DNA from: Caldicoprobacter oshimai DSM 21659
GTDB taxonomy: Bacteria; Bacillota; Clostridia; Caldicoprobacterales; Caldicoprobacteraceae
Direction of reading: 5' to 3'
DNA: 64,000 nucleotides
Assembly (NCBI GenBank): GCA_000526435.1
Contig: JAGB01000002.1
Span: forward strand, 558,001 to 622,000
Positions within the stretch are counted from its first letter, which is position 1. Every line of letters begins with the position of its first letter. Under the pieces are notes generated by a model, which saw nothing but the letters and a program-made list of their open reading frames with translations, did no database searches and had not been told where the DNA came from. Below, in pieces: positions 54,412-63,848 of this stretch. The translations under genes and the position numbers were made by a program.

Positions 54412-55057
54412 AGATGTAAACTTCAGCCACTTTGTCGACTTGCTTATGGAAAATAAAAACATTAAAGTAAGTCATCCCTCTATATACAGAATCTTAAACA
54501 AAAGAGGGCTTCACCAGCCCTAAAAAACATCGCAAACGTAAAGCTCACCACAGAAGAAAAAGAATGCCTCAAAAAGGCATATTAGTTCAAATAGATGCTT
54601 CTAAACATGAATGGATCAAAGGCAAAGAGCCTTTTACCCTCCACGGCGCTGTCGATGATGCTACCGGCGAAATACTCGCTCTTTTCTTCACTCAAGAATA
54701 GTGTATGGAAGGATATTTCGAAATCATGAGACAAATGATCAATAACCAGGGTGTCCCCTTAAGTCTATACTACGACCTTCGTACTGTCTTTATCTCCCCC
54801 AACGATGGTAAACTATCCATCGAAGATCAACTGGGGTGGTCTATGATACTCTAGTACTCGAAGAACGGCCTAAAAAACAGACCTTAAAACAATCCGAAAA
54901 TCAATCAGAGAAGAAACATAATCCTGTAAAACCGGCTCCTGATCATCCGTGGAAACAACAGGCTCAAAAAAGACCCAGGATTTCTTACGAGGAAACTGAT
55001 CGGGAGATCCTGGAAATGCTAGCCCAGCTGTTTAATTTCACACGAGCCTGGGCATAG
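54412..55057 (+). pseudogene. decayed ISNCY (IS1202-group) transposase
   Basis: Remnant of a DDE transposase readable in three pieces: NFSHFVDLLMENKNIKVSHP and IYRILNKRG; then after a frameshift HRKRKAHHRRKRMPQKGILV, QIDASKHEWIKGKEPFTLHG and AVDDATGEILALFFTQE; a stop codon; YFEIMRQMINNQGVPLSLYY; another stop and frameshift; and a C-terminal tail with PAPDHPWKQQ. The first catalytic Asp (IDASKHEW) and the DDATG motif are recognisable. At least two frameshifts and two in-frame stops make it inactive. The N-terminal helix-turn-helix is missing or unreadable. Confidence 0.75.
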
Positions 55058-55163
55058 CAGACTCAAATCTATTACTTTTCTCATAGACTATCCTACAGGC
55101 TTTGATAGTATTTATCAAGGCTTAGTTTTTTATTGTCTTTTTTGCCCCCTTATAGTAGTAAAA

Positions 55164-55264
55164 AAGCTCTAGAGTCAGAATGTATGTCAAGTGAAGCGTA
55201 GAATAAGTTGAAATGACCCTAGAGCTTTACTGCTTATGCCGCGAAAGCCACTTGATATACATCC
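55164..55264. repeat. interleaved inverted repeats
   Basis: Two different segments occur first forward, then complemented in the same order: A at 55164-55177 (AAGCTCTAGAGTCA) with A' at 55214-55227, and B at 55178-55193 (GAATGTATGTCAAGTG) with B' at 55249-55264, each with one to three mismatches. They may be two opposed ends of the decayed insertion element nearby. Confidence 0.6.
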
Positions 55265-55678
55265 TTTTATGCAAGCTTTTGTCTATGCCTGAGGGTGTAG
55301 TACTCCCACAGGCCTGCCTAGCGGCGAGAGAAAAAATCCCTATTAGTTTTAATCATGAGCCCTCTTATAAGTCCATAGTGACATTTTTCCTGAATAAAAT
55401 TGTCCTTCTTTATGTGACATTTTCACAGATTATTGACATCATTATGTTTTTCCTCTTACTTTGATATCTCTAAACCAGTCCAGCTTAAACACACTCTTCT
55501 GTCAAATCAAAATCTGCAATAAATTCCCTTGCTACTTTCTTACTACTCTAATATTTCAATTTCCCTCCAGGATCTTTCACTATAGTTCTAGAATTTTTCG
55601 GATATTGTATTTAATTTTACGACAAATCACAAAATTATTTACATTTTCTCGTTTTTATAATTTTTATTATATCTTTTC
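55265..55678. other. AT-rich gap without a gene
   Basis: No coding frame is convincing. The phrase GTGACATTTT occurs twice (about 55378 and 55415) and may be more debris of insertion-element ends. It sits downstream of the helicase gene; no clear terminator was found for that gene. Confidence 0.4.
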
Positions 55679-58600
55679 CTACAGTATGTCCTCGTATTTT
55701 TTTATCAATTCCTTTAGTCTTGAAGAACTTTTAACTTCCTCTGGTAATTTTCCTAAAAAATAATCTTCTAGTATATCCCAAATTTCTTCGCTGGAATAAT
55801 TACCTTCGAAAATGTGGGTCATTAGTTCAACCGAAAGTTTGTGCCTATCTCTGACTAATTCTAGTAATTTGTTTGTATAACTATAAGGTTTTTCTATAAT
55901 TTGCTTCATTGTCTTTGTCTGATTAACATAAATATAAAGTTGACTATTTTGACCACCTAAAGCATTAAAAACTAGTATATCCAAAGTTTCAAGAACACCT
56001 AATATTGTAAATATTTCCTTGAATTTACTCTCTCCGTCATTTTGAACTACACATATAGTATTTTTTCCCTGTCTTATTAAATCATTGTAAAATTTTTCTA
56101 TCCATTTAAAAAACGTTTCAACGCCATTATAAAATATGTACTTAACCTCGCCATTCATGAGCATTTTATCTTTTATAACCCTAGCATTTAAATTGTTAGA
56201 ATAATTACGCTGATACAACATTAAAGCATTTATAATATTCTCCACTATACATTTTGCTTTATATCTCTCTATTTGACTGTATTTTATTAACTGTTCAACC
56301 AGACCATCTTGTCCTTCAATCGAGTAAAATTTTTCTTCTCTTACGCATCTTCTAATTATTGTCTTTATACTTTCATAGTACATACTGTAATTTTTGCTAA
56401 AGTTTTTATTAAAACTGATATCAACCCTAATAGCTGGCTTCATCAAATTTTTATACTTGAAATTTAACTCGTCTGAATTGCTGTATAATAAATATTTAAA
56501 TTTAGGAAAAGAATAGATAGATATAAAATCCTTTTCCCAAATAGCTTTCAAATTTACTGAATATATATCCTGCTCTTCCGTCCTATCAAGTATATGTCCA
56601 TAATCATTTTCGATTTCTTTTACATAAGGCCTTTTAATCTCAAAAAAACCTTGCTCAAATAAAGGAATCGGCCTTACATAAAATGGAGAAAATGAATATT
56701 TTCTTTCAAAATCCTTTTGAATTAGAAGCATAGCTGTTTTTACTTTATTAATAGCATCGTCTTCACTAAAAAAAGGATTCTCAAAAATATGAGCAAAGCT
56801 TTCTGCATCAACTAACATCTCATTGCGTTTGCCCCTCTTCTTATTATCCTTAATATTATACTTAATATTTTCTTGATAAATTTCATAAACTTTTTTTATC
56901 ACCTCAACCAACTGATATTCTTTGATAACGGATAAACCGTGAAGCCTATTTATATGTTTAAAATCGTTACTCATAAATTTATAGTAAGCTTCTCCTATTA
57001 TTTCTTTCCTTCTTGCCGCTCTACCTATTTCCTGGACATAATCACATACATTTCCAGTAGGAGCAAAATGCGTAATTACATGAATATCGTCTATATCTAT
57101 ACCCATTCCAAAAGCCTTAGTAGCAATCATTATTGGCTTTTCCTTTGTTAAGAATTTATAATAATTATCTTCCTTCTCGTCAGGCAGCATCTTGCCATGA
57201 TATTTTGCTACATATCTTCCAATATTTTTTAAATAACAATAGTCATAAAATCTTTCCAAAAGCGCTACCGTCGGAAAATAAATAAGCATTTTTTTATCTT
57301 CTAGCATTACCTCATCTATTTTTTGTATTAAATTGTCAAATTTGTTTAATTCATACTCAGCTTTGTTAGTAATAGTTCTTGTTTTATCTATATTTATTTT
57401 TATATCTTCCCTTTTTATGTAACCTAAATAGACAATAGGGTTAACCATTTTTAAGCTTTGCACTGTCTCCTCATACATATTTTCAATTCCACCATAAATT
57501 GCCGTTGCAGTAAAAGCTGCTATAACAAATCCCATATTCTTATCTTCTTTCCTTAGCTGCACTTTTTTTAATCTACTCAAATGATCTCCTAAATACCAAT
57601 AGTCTGGTCTAAATTGCTTACCCCAAGTAGTAACTATATGTGCCTCATCTACAACCAAAAGCCCAAGCACTCTATTACCAATTATCTGTTCTAAATCACT
57701 CTTACTTAATAGGGACTCTGGAGAAATATACAATATATGACATTTTCCATCGTGGATATCATCTATAATTTTTTGCCTCTCCAGAGGAGATATATCAGAG
57801 TTTATTGTTCTAGCATGCTTGTAATTCCTTATTTCTAAATTCTTTACTTGATCTTTCATCAATCCAATCAATGGAGATATAACTATAGTAAACAATCCAT
57901 ACTTTTCAGCAAGATATATTGCTGGAATCTGAAACATTATTGATTTACCTGATCCTGTGGGTGCTGTAACGAATATGTCCCTATAGTCTTTTTTATTCAT
58001 ACAATTCTCTACTTGTTCTACTATATTTGAAATTATTTCGCCCTGTGATACCTCTTCTATCATCTTTTTGCCTAATTCCAGTTGGTTTAGGTTATATGTT
58101 CTAATACTTCTAAAACTGTTATAACCCCAATATTTTTTTAAAATATTTAAATATTCTTCCTTTATATCTACAGCCCTTTTATCTTTAGTAAATGCCAGTT
58201 TTATTTTTACATTATCACCACAATACTTATTCAGTATACTCAATCTTTCTATTAATATACTTTGAGGGATAGCGCTGTTTTTATATATAACATAAAATGT
58301 TCCTGAGTTCATATTTAAGACATTGTCCAAAAAAACAATATAATCCTCTTCATCTATTATCTGTACTATTTTAGAACTATTTGAAGTGCCGTTTATTTCA
58401 ATTTTTCCTATTTCCAACTGTGCTACATGGAATATATTTTCAATATACTCCTTTTCATTTTCTATATTCTCATTATACGCAACATAAATTTTCCCATTTA
58501 CTTCCATAACATTTGCATATATATCAGTATACTCTTTTAACTCTTGAACAGAAATATTTTCTTTATCTTCACCCTCACCAAAATGACATAGAAGCTCCCT

Positions 58601-58918
58601 TATTTTTTCTTCATTAATTTTTGCTGTCAAAGGATAGTAGTGAATATAAAGATTATTTTCCAATATAATTATTTTCTTATACTGACTGACAACAAAATCA
58701 TATAACGCTAAATATTCATCATAAGTTATTATTTTTCTACCCATTTTATATATTTCAAAAAAATAAGCCAACTTATCATTAAGTATTTTATCTATGTCTA
58801 TTACTAAGTCACTATAAAATTTACTTATGTCAACACCTTTCAAAACTATTATCCCATCTTGACCCAAATACTCTCTCACCTTTTGATTTATTTGTTCGTC
58901 TATATTCATTTTCCACAT
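55679..58918 (-). CDS. large RecQ-like superfamily 2 helicase
   Basis: About 1,079 residues: an unrecognised N-terminal 300, a RecQ-type SF2 core and a long C-terminal extension. Core motifs: APTGSGKSIMFQIPAIY (Walker A, about 320), ISPLIGLMKDQV, LLVVDEAHIVTTWG (DEAH, about 423), AAFTATA, MIATKAFGMGIDIDDIHVI, and VCDYVQEIGRAARR (motif VI, about 630). There is no RQC zinc site or HRDC domain that I can see. Such extended RecQ-like helicases occur in defence islands (DpdF of the Dpd system is one named example), and the neighbours here fit that. Start ATG 58918 overlaps the sigma-factor stop (TGATG); ATG 58909 is possible. AT-rich relative to the core genome. Confidence 0.85.
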   Translation of the reverse strand: MWKMNIDEQINQKVREYLGQDGIIVLKGVDISKFYSDLVIDIDKILNDKLAYFFEIYKMGRKIITYDEYLALYDFVVSQYKKIIILENNLYIHYYPLTAKINEEKIRELLCHFGEGEDKENISVQELKEYTDIYANVMEVNGKIYVAYNENIENEKEYIENIFHVAQLEIGKIEINGTSNSSKIVQIIDEEDYIVFLDNVLNMNSGTFYVIYKNSAIPQSILIERLSILNKYCGDNVKIKLAFTKDKRAVDIKEEYLNILKKYWGYNSFRSIRTYNLNQLELGKKMIEEVSQGEIISNIVEQVENCMNKKDYRDIFVTAPTGSGKSIMFQIPAIYLAEKYGLFTIVISPLIGLMKDQVKNLEIRNYKHARTINSDISPLERQKIIDDIHDGKCHILYISPESLLSKSDLEQIIGNRVLGLLVVDEAHIVTTWGKQFRPDYWYLGDHLSRLKKVQLRKEDKNMGFVIAAFTATAIYGGIENMYEETVQSLKMVNPIVYLGYIKREDIKINIDKTRTITNKAEYELNKFDNLIQKIDEVMLEDKKMLIYFPTVALLERFYDYCYLKNIGRYVAKYHGKMLPDEKEDNYYKFLTKEKPIMIATKAFGMGIDIDDIHVITHFAPTGNVCDYVQEIGRAARRKEIIGEAYYKFMSNDFKHINRLHGLSVIKEYQLVEVIKKVYEIYQENIKYNIKDNKKRGKRNEMLVDAESFAHIFENPFFSEDDAINKVKTAMLLIQKDFERKYSFSPFYVRPIPLFEQGFFEIKRPYVKEIENDYGHILDRTEEQDIYSVNLKAIWEKDFISIYSFPKFKYLLYSNSDELNFKYKNLMKPAIRVDISFNKNFSKNYSMYYESIKTIIRRCVREEKFYSIEGQDGLVEQLIKYSQIERYKAKCIVENIINALMLYQRNYSNNLNARVIKDKMLMNGEVKYIFYNGVETFFKWIEKFYNDLIRQGKNTICVVQNDGESKFKEIFTILGVLETLDILVFNALGGQNSQLYIYVNQTKTMKQIIEKPYSYTNKLLELVRDRHKLSVELMTHIFEGNYSSEEIWDILEDYFLGKLPEEVKSSSRLKELIKKYEDIL

Positions 58919-59937
58919 CACTCCTCGATATAAGCTCTAAGTTTTTTACTCCTTGAGGGATGCCTCAATTTTCTAATTGCCTTTGCTTCAATTTGCCTTA
59001 TCCTTTCCCTTGTTACACCTAATTTCTCTCCAATTTCTTCTAATGTCCTTGGTCTTCCATCTTCAAGCCCGAATCTTAACCTTATTATCATTTTCTCCCT
59101 AGGCGAAATAGTATTCAGTACATCTTCAAGATCTTTCCTCATAAATTTTGTTTCTATTTCCTTTTCTACAGATAATAAATTTTCATCGCATATAAATTCA
59201 ATTAATTCAGTATCTTTATCTTCACCCACATACTCATTTAAAGAAGATAAGTTCAATATATATTTTGATATATACATCAACTTATCAAATTGCTCTCTAG
59301 ACATTTTATCAGAAAAATAATTCTCGTAAATTTCATCTTTGGTTAGGTAATCCTTGTGTTCTACTATAAATAATAACTTAAACAGCTTTTCATATAAATG
59401 AACAGGTATTCTAATTAATGAGCTTTGATCCATTATTCCTCTTAATATAGCCTGGTCAATCCACCATACAGCGTAAGTAGTAAAATGGCGCCCTTTTTTT
59501 ACATCAAATTTTTGAATAGCCTTCATCAATCCCATCATGCCGAATTGATACAAATCATCAAAATCAAGACTATTCTTATATGCTTTAATATACCTCAAAA
59601 CTCTTGATCGCACTAATCCTTGATTTTTGACAACAAGAGCTTCCATTGCTTTTTTATATCCTTGGTCATATAAAGCACAAAGCTGCTCATTTGTCAAACT
59701 ACTAAATTTTTTATCTTCTCCAGCATAGACATATAGCATTGTCGGGGTCGTACTATCGTTTCCTTGTCCTTCCATTTCATCGTATATAATATCTATACCT
59801 TCTTCAATAAGTATGTTAATAACTTTATACTGCTGGCGCAATTCTAAATTTGAAAATAAGCTGTCAAATTCCTTTTCTGTTATACTTTTATTTTTTAAAT
59901 AAGGTCTTATCCTATCCAATACGTACTGTTTGTTCAC
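58918..59937 (-). CDS. sigma-70 family RNA polymerase sigma factor
   Basis: 339 residues. An N-terminal domain (about 1-50, KQYVLDRIRPYLKNKSITEKEFDSLF) looks like a degenerate region 1.1. Region 2 is complete (NQGLVRSRVLRYI, DFDDLYQFGMMGLMKAIQKFD, HFTTYAVWWIDQAILRGI), followed by region 3 and a strong region 4 (SPREKMIIRLRFGLEDGRPR and TLEEIGEKLGVTRERIRQIE). This is RpoD/group 2 architecture, not an ECF factor, and is too diverged to be the housekeeping gene. It starts at GTG 59937 with a poor ribosome site and overlaps the helicase gene by one base, so the two are translationally coupled. Role inferred: transcription of the defence island or phage-responsive control. Confidence 0.88.
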   Translation of the reverse strand: MNKQYVLDRIRPYLKNKSITEKEFDSLFSNLELRQQYKVINILIEEGIDIIYDEMEGQGNDSTTPTMLYVYAGEDKKFSSLTNEQLCALYDQGYKKAMEALVVKNQGLVRSRVLRYIKAYKNSLDFDDLYQFGMMGLMKAIQKFDVKKGRHFTTYAVWWIDQAILRGIMDQSSLIRIPVHLYEKLFKLLFIVEHKDYLTKDEIYENYFSDKMSREQFDKLMYISKYILNLSSLNEYVGEDKDTELIEFICDENLLSVEKEIETKFMRKDLEDVLNTISPREKMIIRLRFGLEDGRPRTLEEIGEKLGVTRERIRQIEAKAIRKLRHPSRSKKLRAYIEE

Positions 59938-60014
59938 CTTGCATCACGCTCATGTTAAATAAAATAGCAAAAAATAACTAGAATCGCGAAAATAATTTCC
60001 ATACAGCATGAAAC

Positions 60015-60037
60015 GAAGAGCCAAGCGAAGGCTCTTC
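60015..60037. terminator. hairpin downstream of the duplicated-domain gene
   Basis: GAAGAGCC (60015-60022) pairs with GGCTCTTC (60030-60037), loop AAGCGAA. The minus-strand flank is only mildly T-rich (GTTTCATG), so termination is likely but not strong. Confidence 0.5.
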
Positions 60038-60068
60038 ATCGCATTTTTATATTTGTTTTCCTACATAA

Positions 60069-60866
60069 TCATTCGTTTTGCAATTCTACTTTTTCCAATC
60101 CACTAATAACTATCATTTGTCCATCTTTTATGGAAATTCTGATCTTTTCTACCCCAATATCACCGCTCCCTAAAATTTCATTTACAACCGGGAAATCGCC
60201 ATCATACACAATAAAATTTCCAGTCCCTTGAGGAGCAGTCACTATATAAGTTCCAGCAGGAACATCTCTTCCCACGAGGTGATTGCCAGAAACCAACGTT
60301 GTTTTGAGTGCAATCTCTGCTGGTTTTAACAAAACCTTATTTATACCAGATATTTGAATCCTGTTTCCTTCGTACAAATCAATTTGTATTCTGGTTACAC
60401 CTATCTGTCCACCAGCTTGGTTCGTAAGTATTTCGTTCACAATGGGCATCTCACCATCATATACAACAAAATTACCAACCCCGTCTAGACTCGTAATATC
60501 ATATCTTCCAGGTACTACATTTTCTCCTACTATAAACTCTCCTGCAAACAATTCTACCTCTTTAGCAGTATTAACATATGTTTCTTCATTTGTTGTTTCT
60601 GCTGTCTTAGAAGTATCTGTCGTCTCAGTATTCTCAACTGTTTGTGCTTCTGTTGATTCTTCAGGTCCTTCTTGAGATCCTTCTTGTTCGGGCTGTTCCG
60701 CCTCACTTTGGGTATTCCCTTTCGAAGCCACATTTTCCGTATTTTGGTCTTGACTTGTTGGCGTCTCTTTTTTCCCTCCGCTACTTGCAATTGCAATTAT
60801 GATAACTATCACAACAACCCAAAACCACCAGCGCTTGAAAGCAGGTTTCTTTGGATTTTCTGACAA
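60069..60866 (-). CDS. membrane-anchored protein with two copies of a beta domain
   Basis: 265 residues: a short basic tail, one membrane span (about 14-29, FWVVVIVIIIAIA), a low-complexity Glu/Thr/Gln linker (about 30-100), then two copies of a roughly 75-residue domain. Copy 1 (about 110-180) reads GEFIVGENVVPGRYDITSLD and GNFVVYDGEMPIVNEIL; copy 2 (about 188-262) reads NHLVGRDVPAGTYIVTAPQG and GNFIVYDGDFPVVNEILG. The shared pattern G-x(2)-VP-G-Y-x-G-NF-V-YDG points to a small outside-facing beta fold. Family name not known to me. TTG 60866 follows GGAGGG. It sits between the sigma/helicase pair and the PLD-helicase. Confidence 0.65.
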   Translation of the reverse strand: MSENPKKPAFKRWWFWVVVIVIIIAIASSGGKKETPTSQDQNTENVASKGNTQSEAEQPEQEGSQEGPEESTEAQTVENTETTDTSKTAETTNEETYVNTAKEVELFAGEFIVGENVVPGRYDITSLDGVGNFVVYDGEMPIVNEILTNQAGGQIGVTRIQIDLYEGNRIQISGINKVLLKPAEIALKTTLVSGNHLVGRDVPAGTYIVTAPQGTGNFIVYDGDFPVVNEILGSGDIGVEKIRISIKDGQMIVISGLEKVELQNE

Positions 60867-61123
60867 TTTTAATCCCTCCTATGTAATTTTGTTTGTATTA
60901 TAACATAGGAGAATAAATTTTTTCTACTCTTAATTAGCCACTATTTTTGGCTCATAAAATATAAATGAAAAAACCGATCATGATATTTCCGTTTTCCCGT
61001 AGTAAAAGAAGCGCATATTGACAAGATCTGCCCTTCCCGCTGGTGAATACCTTTCTGGTTAGGATGATAATGTCGTGCTTCTTCCAAAGTAAGCAAAAAA
61101 TTCCCTCCTTTTCCCAAGGTTCC
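60867..61123. other. intergenic region
   Basis: About 257 bp with no coding frame or clear promoter pair that I can support; it contains the upstream region of the duplicated-domain gene. Confidence 0.4.
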
Positions 61124-63832
61124 CTATCTCCATCCCCTCATCAAATACTTTCGTTTCTCCCTGTTATCCAGCACCCTAGCACAGCTTTCCCAGTCAACCT
61201 TGCCTACATTGACGTGGTATCTTATTTCAAAAGGATGCTGCTTGGGTATAGCGTCAATCTTCTTTTTCGCCTCTTCAATTTCATTTAAGGCCACATGTAC
61301 CCATACATCCTCCAATACATCGGGGATTTGCCCAAACATATTGTAAATATTTGCAAACCTTTCTGAGAGCAATTGATGTACCCTGTCTTCAACCGAACCT
61401 TTATACCTCATGTTATATATATACACTTTGTCATAAACTTGTCCTATGCGCTGGATTCTGCCTTTGCGTTGTTCAAGCCTTGTTGGGTTCCACGGCAGGT
61501 CAAGATTTATAAGCGTGCCCAGTGTTTGAAGGTTTAATCCCTCACTGGCCGCATCAGTTCCAACCAAAACCTTTAATTCATGCCTTTTAACCATTTGTTT
61601 TATCTCTTCCTTGCTTTTTCTTTCGTATATTCCATCGACAAATACTCCTGATTTATCTCCTCCTGCATAAAGCCCTATTTTTTCATTTGGAAGATCGCGA
61701 GATAAGCTCTCGGCAACCCAAAAAGCCGAATCATAATACTGAGAAAAGATAATACACCCGCGTTCTATCCATTTATCCTCAATTAGCAATTTTAAAACGA
61801 GATTGTACTTGGGATCTCTTTCCTTATTAATGTTCAATGCCTCGATTAACTTTTTGAGACAGTTTCTTTCTTCTTCGGTCAAGTTTTTCTCTTCGCTCTG
61901 GAGATCTTTTTCTTCTTCTACTTCGTCCTCCTCATAATCTTCCTCCAGCACAAGTTGGCCCCAACTGTTGAGCATCCTCTCTGCTGTAATCTTACCCGCA
62001 ATTATAGTACTGCCAATTCTTCTCAATAGCAGTGTCTTGAAAAATCCCTTAGTTTTTAACCTTTTCTTGAGAAGTTCGCAAAATTCCTCTGCATAATTGT
62101 ATGCTTCCTGCAAATAAGGAGGCAATATGATAGCCTCATCATCGCTTTCCCCCATCAACTCTACTTCAATCTTTTTTAAATACGGTTCTCCAGTTTCAGG
62201 ATTTATAGTATTTTCAAGATAATCCCTCGTCCTTCTTACAATATGCCTTATAAAAGGATTGTGTTCGGTCATAAAGTTATCATCAATAATCCTAAAGATC
62301 CTGCGCTTATCCTGTTCCCTCAATTGGTCAAACGCTTCAGGTCTTATCACAAACTCGTCATCGGCCATCCCCAACTGTTTTCTTATAAACCCAAATGTCG
62401 TTTCTCCTTCTGATGCAGGGGGAAATGGGTTCCGTATCCATTCCCAATTTTCTCTATCAAAGCGGTCAAGCGTTTGTTTGCCCGTGATCAAATCAATGGC
62501 TCTTTGAGGATATTTTCTCCACATACTGAAAGCATTCCCTAAAACAGCATCGCTTCCTTGGGCAAGAATATAAAGCAAATCCCATGCTTCAATTGGATAC
62601 AGCTGCACAGGCGTTGCGGTAGCTAAAAGCATGCTCTTGGTACGCTTAGAGATTTCAAGCAAGAACTTCATAAGATTATTGGGCTCGGGCTTTTCTTCCC
62701 TGCCAGGCCCTAAATTTTTTCTCCTGGCCCTGTGAGCTTCATCCACGATTACGCACTCATATTCTAAATTCAGAAGATGCTGAACCTGCTCCGAATTTGC
62801 CGTGATCAAGCCTTGCGAGATTATACCGATACGCCTCGGACACTTTTTTATAGCTGCATCGCCATTTGCGGGATACCTTATGCCGTTTTCATCCACCCAT
62901 CCTTTCCCGTCCCATACGGCCGAGGGCATATCCAAAAGGGTATTCATCTCATCCTGCCACTGCCAGATAAGAGTTTTGGGCACAATTACGAGAATAGGCT
63001 TGTCTCCGTACAAGGCCATAAGCTGCGCGGCCATGGCAAGCTGTACGGTTTTTCCTAAACCCACCATATCAGCAAGCACATACCTTGCTCCATATTTTTT
63101 ATGGTCATTAAATGCCATATTTATAAAATATTTCTGGTGTTCCCACAAACCCAGTTCTTCCCTGTATACTGGCGATTCTATAACAGTCGAAGCAGGTTCA
63201 GGGTCTTTTCTCCATTCCTCAATCGAATAAACCACTTTTCTACGGGAAATTCTCTTAATGTCCTCAACGATAAAATCCGCCAGGAGCACCGCATAGGGGC
63301 TATTCCAGAAATAATCAAATTCTTCCTGAACCCACTTTACTGCCTCTTCCGAATCGTCCTCCCAAAGTATCTCATAATTCAGTTTCCAACCGGCATAGCT
63401 TTCGTTTACACTGCCTATAAAAGCTGTTTTTCGCCCATCCTTCAGAGTTATGACCCCTGCCTTCCCATGGATAAGGCCAAACACATCGTTGGGAACAACT
63501 TTTATGAGCAGCTTGCTACTTTTTATGAGGTCATAAAGCTTTTCCAACCTTTCAGGAATGTCCATATATCTCTCTTCGGGCTTTATGCTACACCATTCCC
63601 TGCGCATGGCGTTTACAGCAGCGCTTGCTGTCACCACATCTTCCTTTTTCATCTCTGAATTGCACACAATTCTGGCACAGCCCTGTATGCTCTCAATTGC
63701 CTCTCCCGCCACTTCAATGATGGAAGAGCTGAAATAACCAGCAATCCTGTCGTAACTTATGGCATCTTTTAGCTTTTCATTTAAAAAGCTAGTATCTAGC
63801 CTTTTTCTCCTTGAGGAATAACGATATATCAT
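61124..63832 (-). CDS. PLD-nuclease/SNF2-helicase fusion, probable anti-phage protein
   Basis: About 902 residues. The N-terminal phospholipase-D-like domain (about 1-190) has an HKD-like motif: GLIHGKAGVITLKDGRK (about 120) and GSVNESYAGW. The SNF2 helicase core follows: LADMVGLGKTVQLAMAAQL (Walker A, about 259), VIVDEAHRARRKNLG (DEAH, about 362), LATATPVQLYP, IIFSQYYDSAFWVAESL, LVGTDAASEGLNLQTLGTLINLD, and LEQRKGRIQRIGQ (about 785). This order is known from anti-phage loci in which a PLD helicase accompanies a DUF1156-type methylase and DUF499/DUF3780 proteins. ATG 63832 has GAGGGG at eight bases; the frame opens at 63862. It starts 17 bp after the upstream gene's stop. Confidence 0.88.
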   Translation of the reverse strand: MIYRYSSRRKRLDTSFLNEKLKDAISYDRIAGYFSSSIIEVAGEAIESIQGCARIVCNSEMKKEDVVTASAAVNAMRREWCSIKPEERYMDIPERLEKLYDLIKSSKLLIKVVPNDVFGLIHGKAGVITLKDGRKTAFIGSVNESYAGWKLNYEILWEDDSEEAVKWVQEEFDYFWNSPYAVLLADFIVEDIKRISRRKVVYSIEEWRKDPEPASTVIESPVYREELGLWEHQKYFINMAFNDHKKYGARYVLADMVGLGKTVQLAMAAQLMALYGDKPILVIVPKTLIWQWQDEMNTLLDMPSAVWDGKGWVDENGIRYPANGDAAIKKCPRRIGIISQGLITANSEQVQHLLNLEYECVIVDEAHRARRKNLGPGREEKPEPNNLMKFLLEISKRTKSMLLATATPVQLYPIEAWDLLYILAQGSDAVLGNAFSMWRKYPQRAIDLITGKQTLDRFDRENWEWIRNPFPPASEGETTFGFIRKQLGMADDEFVIRPEAFDQLREQDKRRIFRIIDDNFMTEHNPFIRHIVRRTRDYLENTINPETGEPYLKKIEVELMGESDDEAIILPPYLQEAYNYAEEFCELLKKRLKTKGFFKTLLLRRIGSTIIAGKITAERMLNSWGQLVLEEDYEEDEVEEEKDLQSEEKNLTEEERNCLKKLIEALNINKERDPKYNLVLKLLIEDKWIERGCIIFSQYYDSAFWVAESLSRDLPNEKIGLYAGGDKSGVFVDGIYERKSKEEIKQMVKRHELKVLVGTDAASEGLNLQTLGTLINLDLPWNPTRLEQRKGRIQRIGQVYDKVYIYNMRYKGSVEDRVHQLLSERFANIYNMFGQIPDVLEDVWVHVALNEIEEAKKKIDAIPKQHPFEIRYHVNVGKVDWESCARVLDNREKRKYLMRGWR

Positions 63833-63848
63833 TATATAATCCCCTCGC

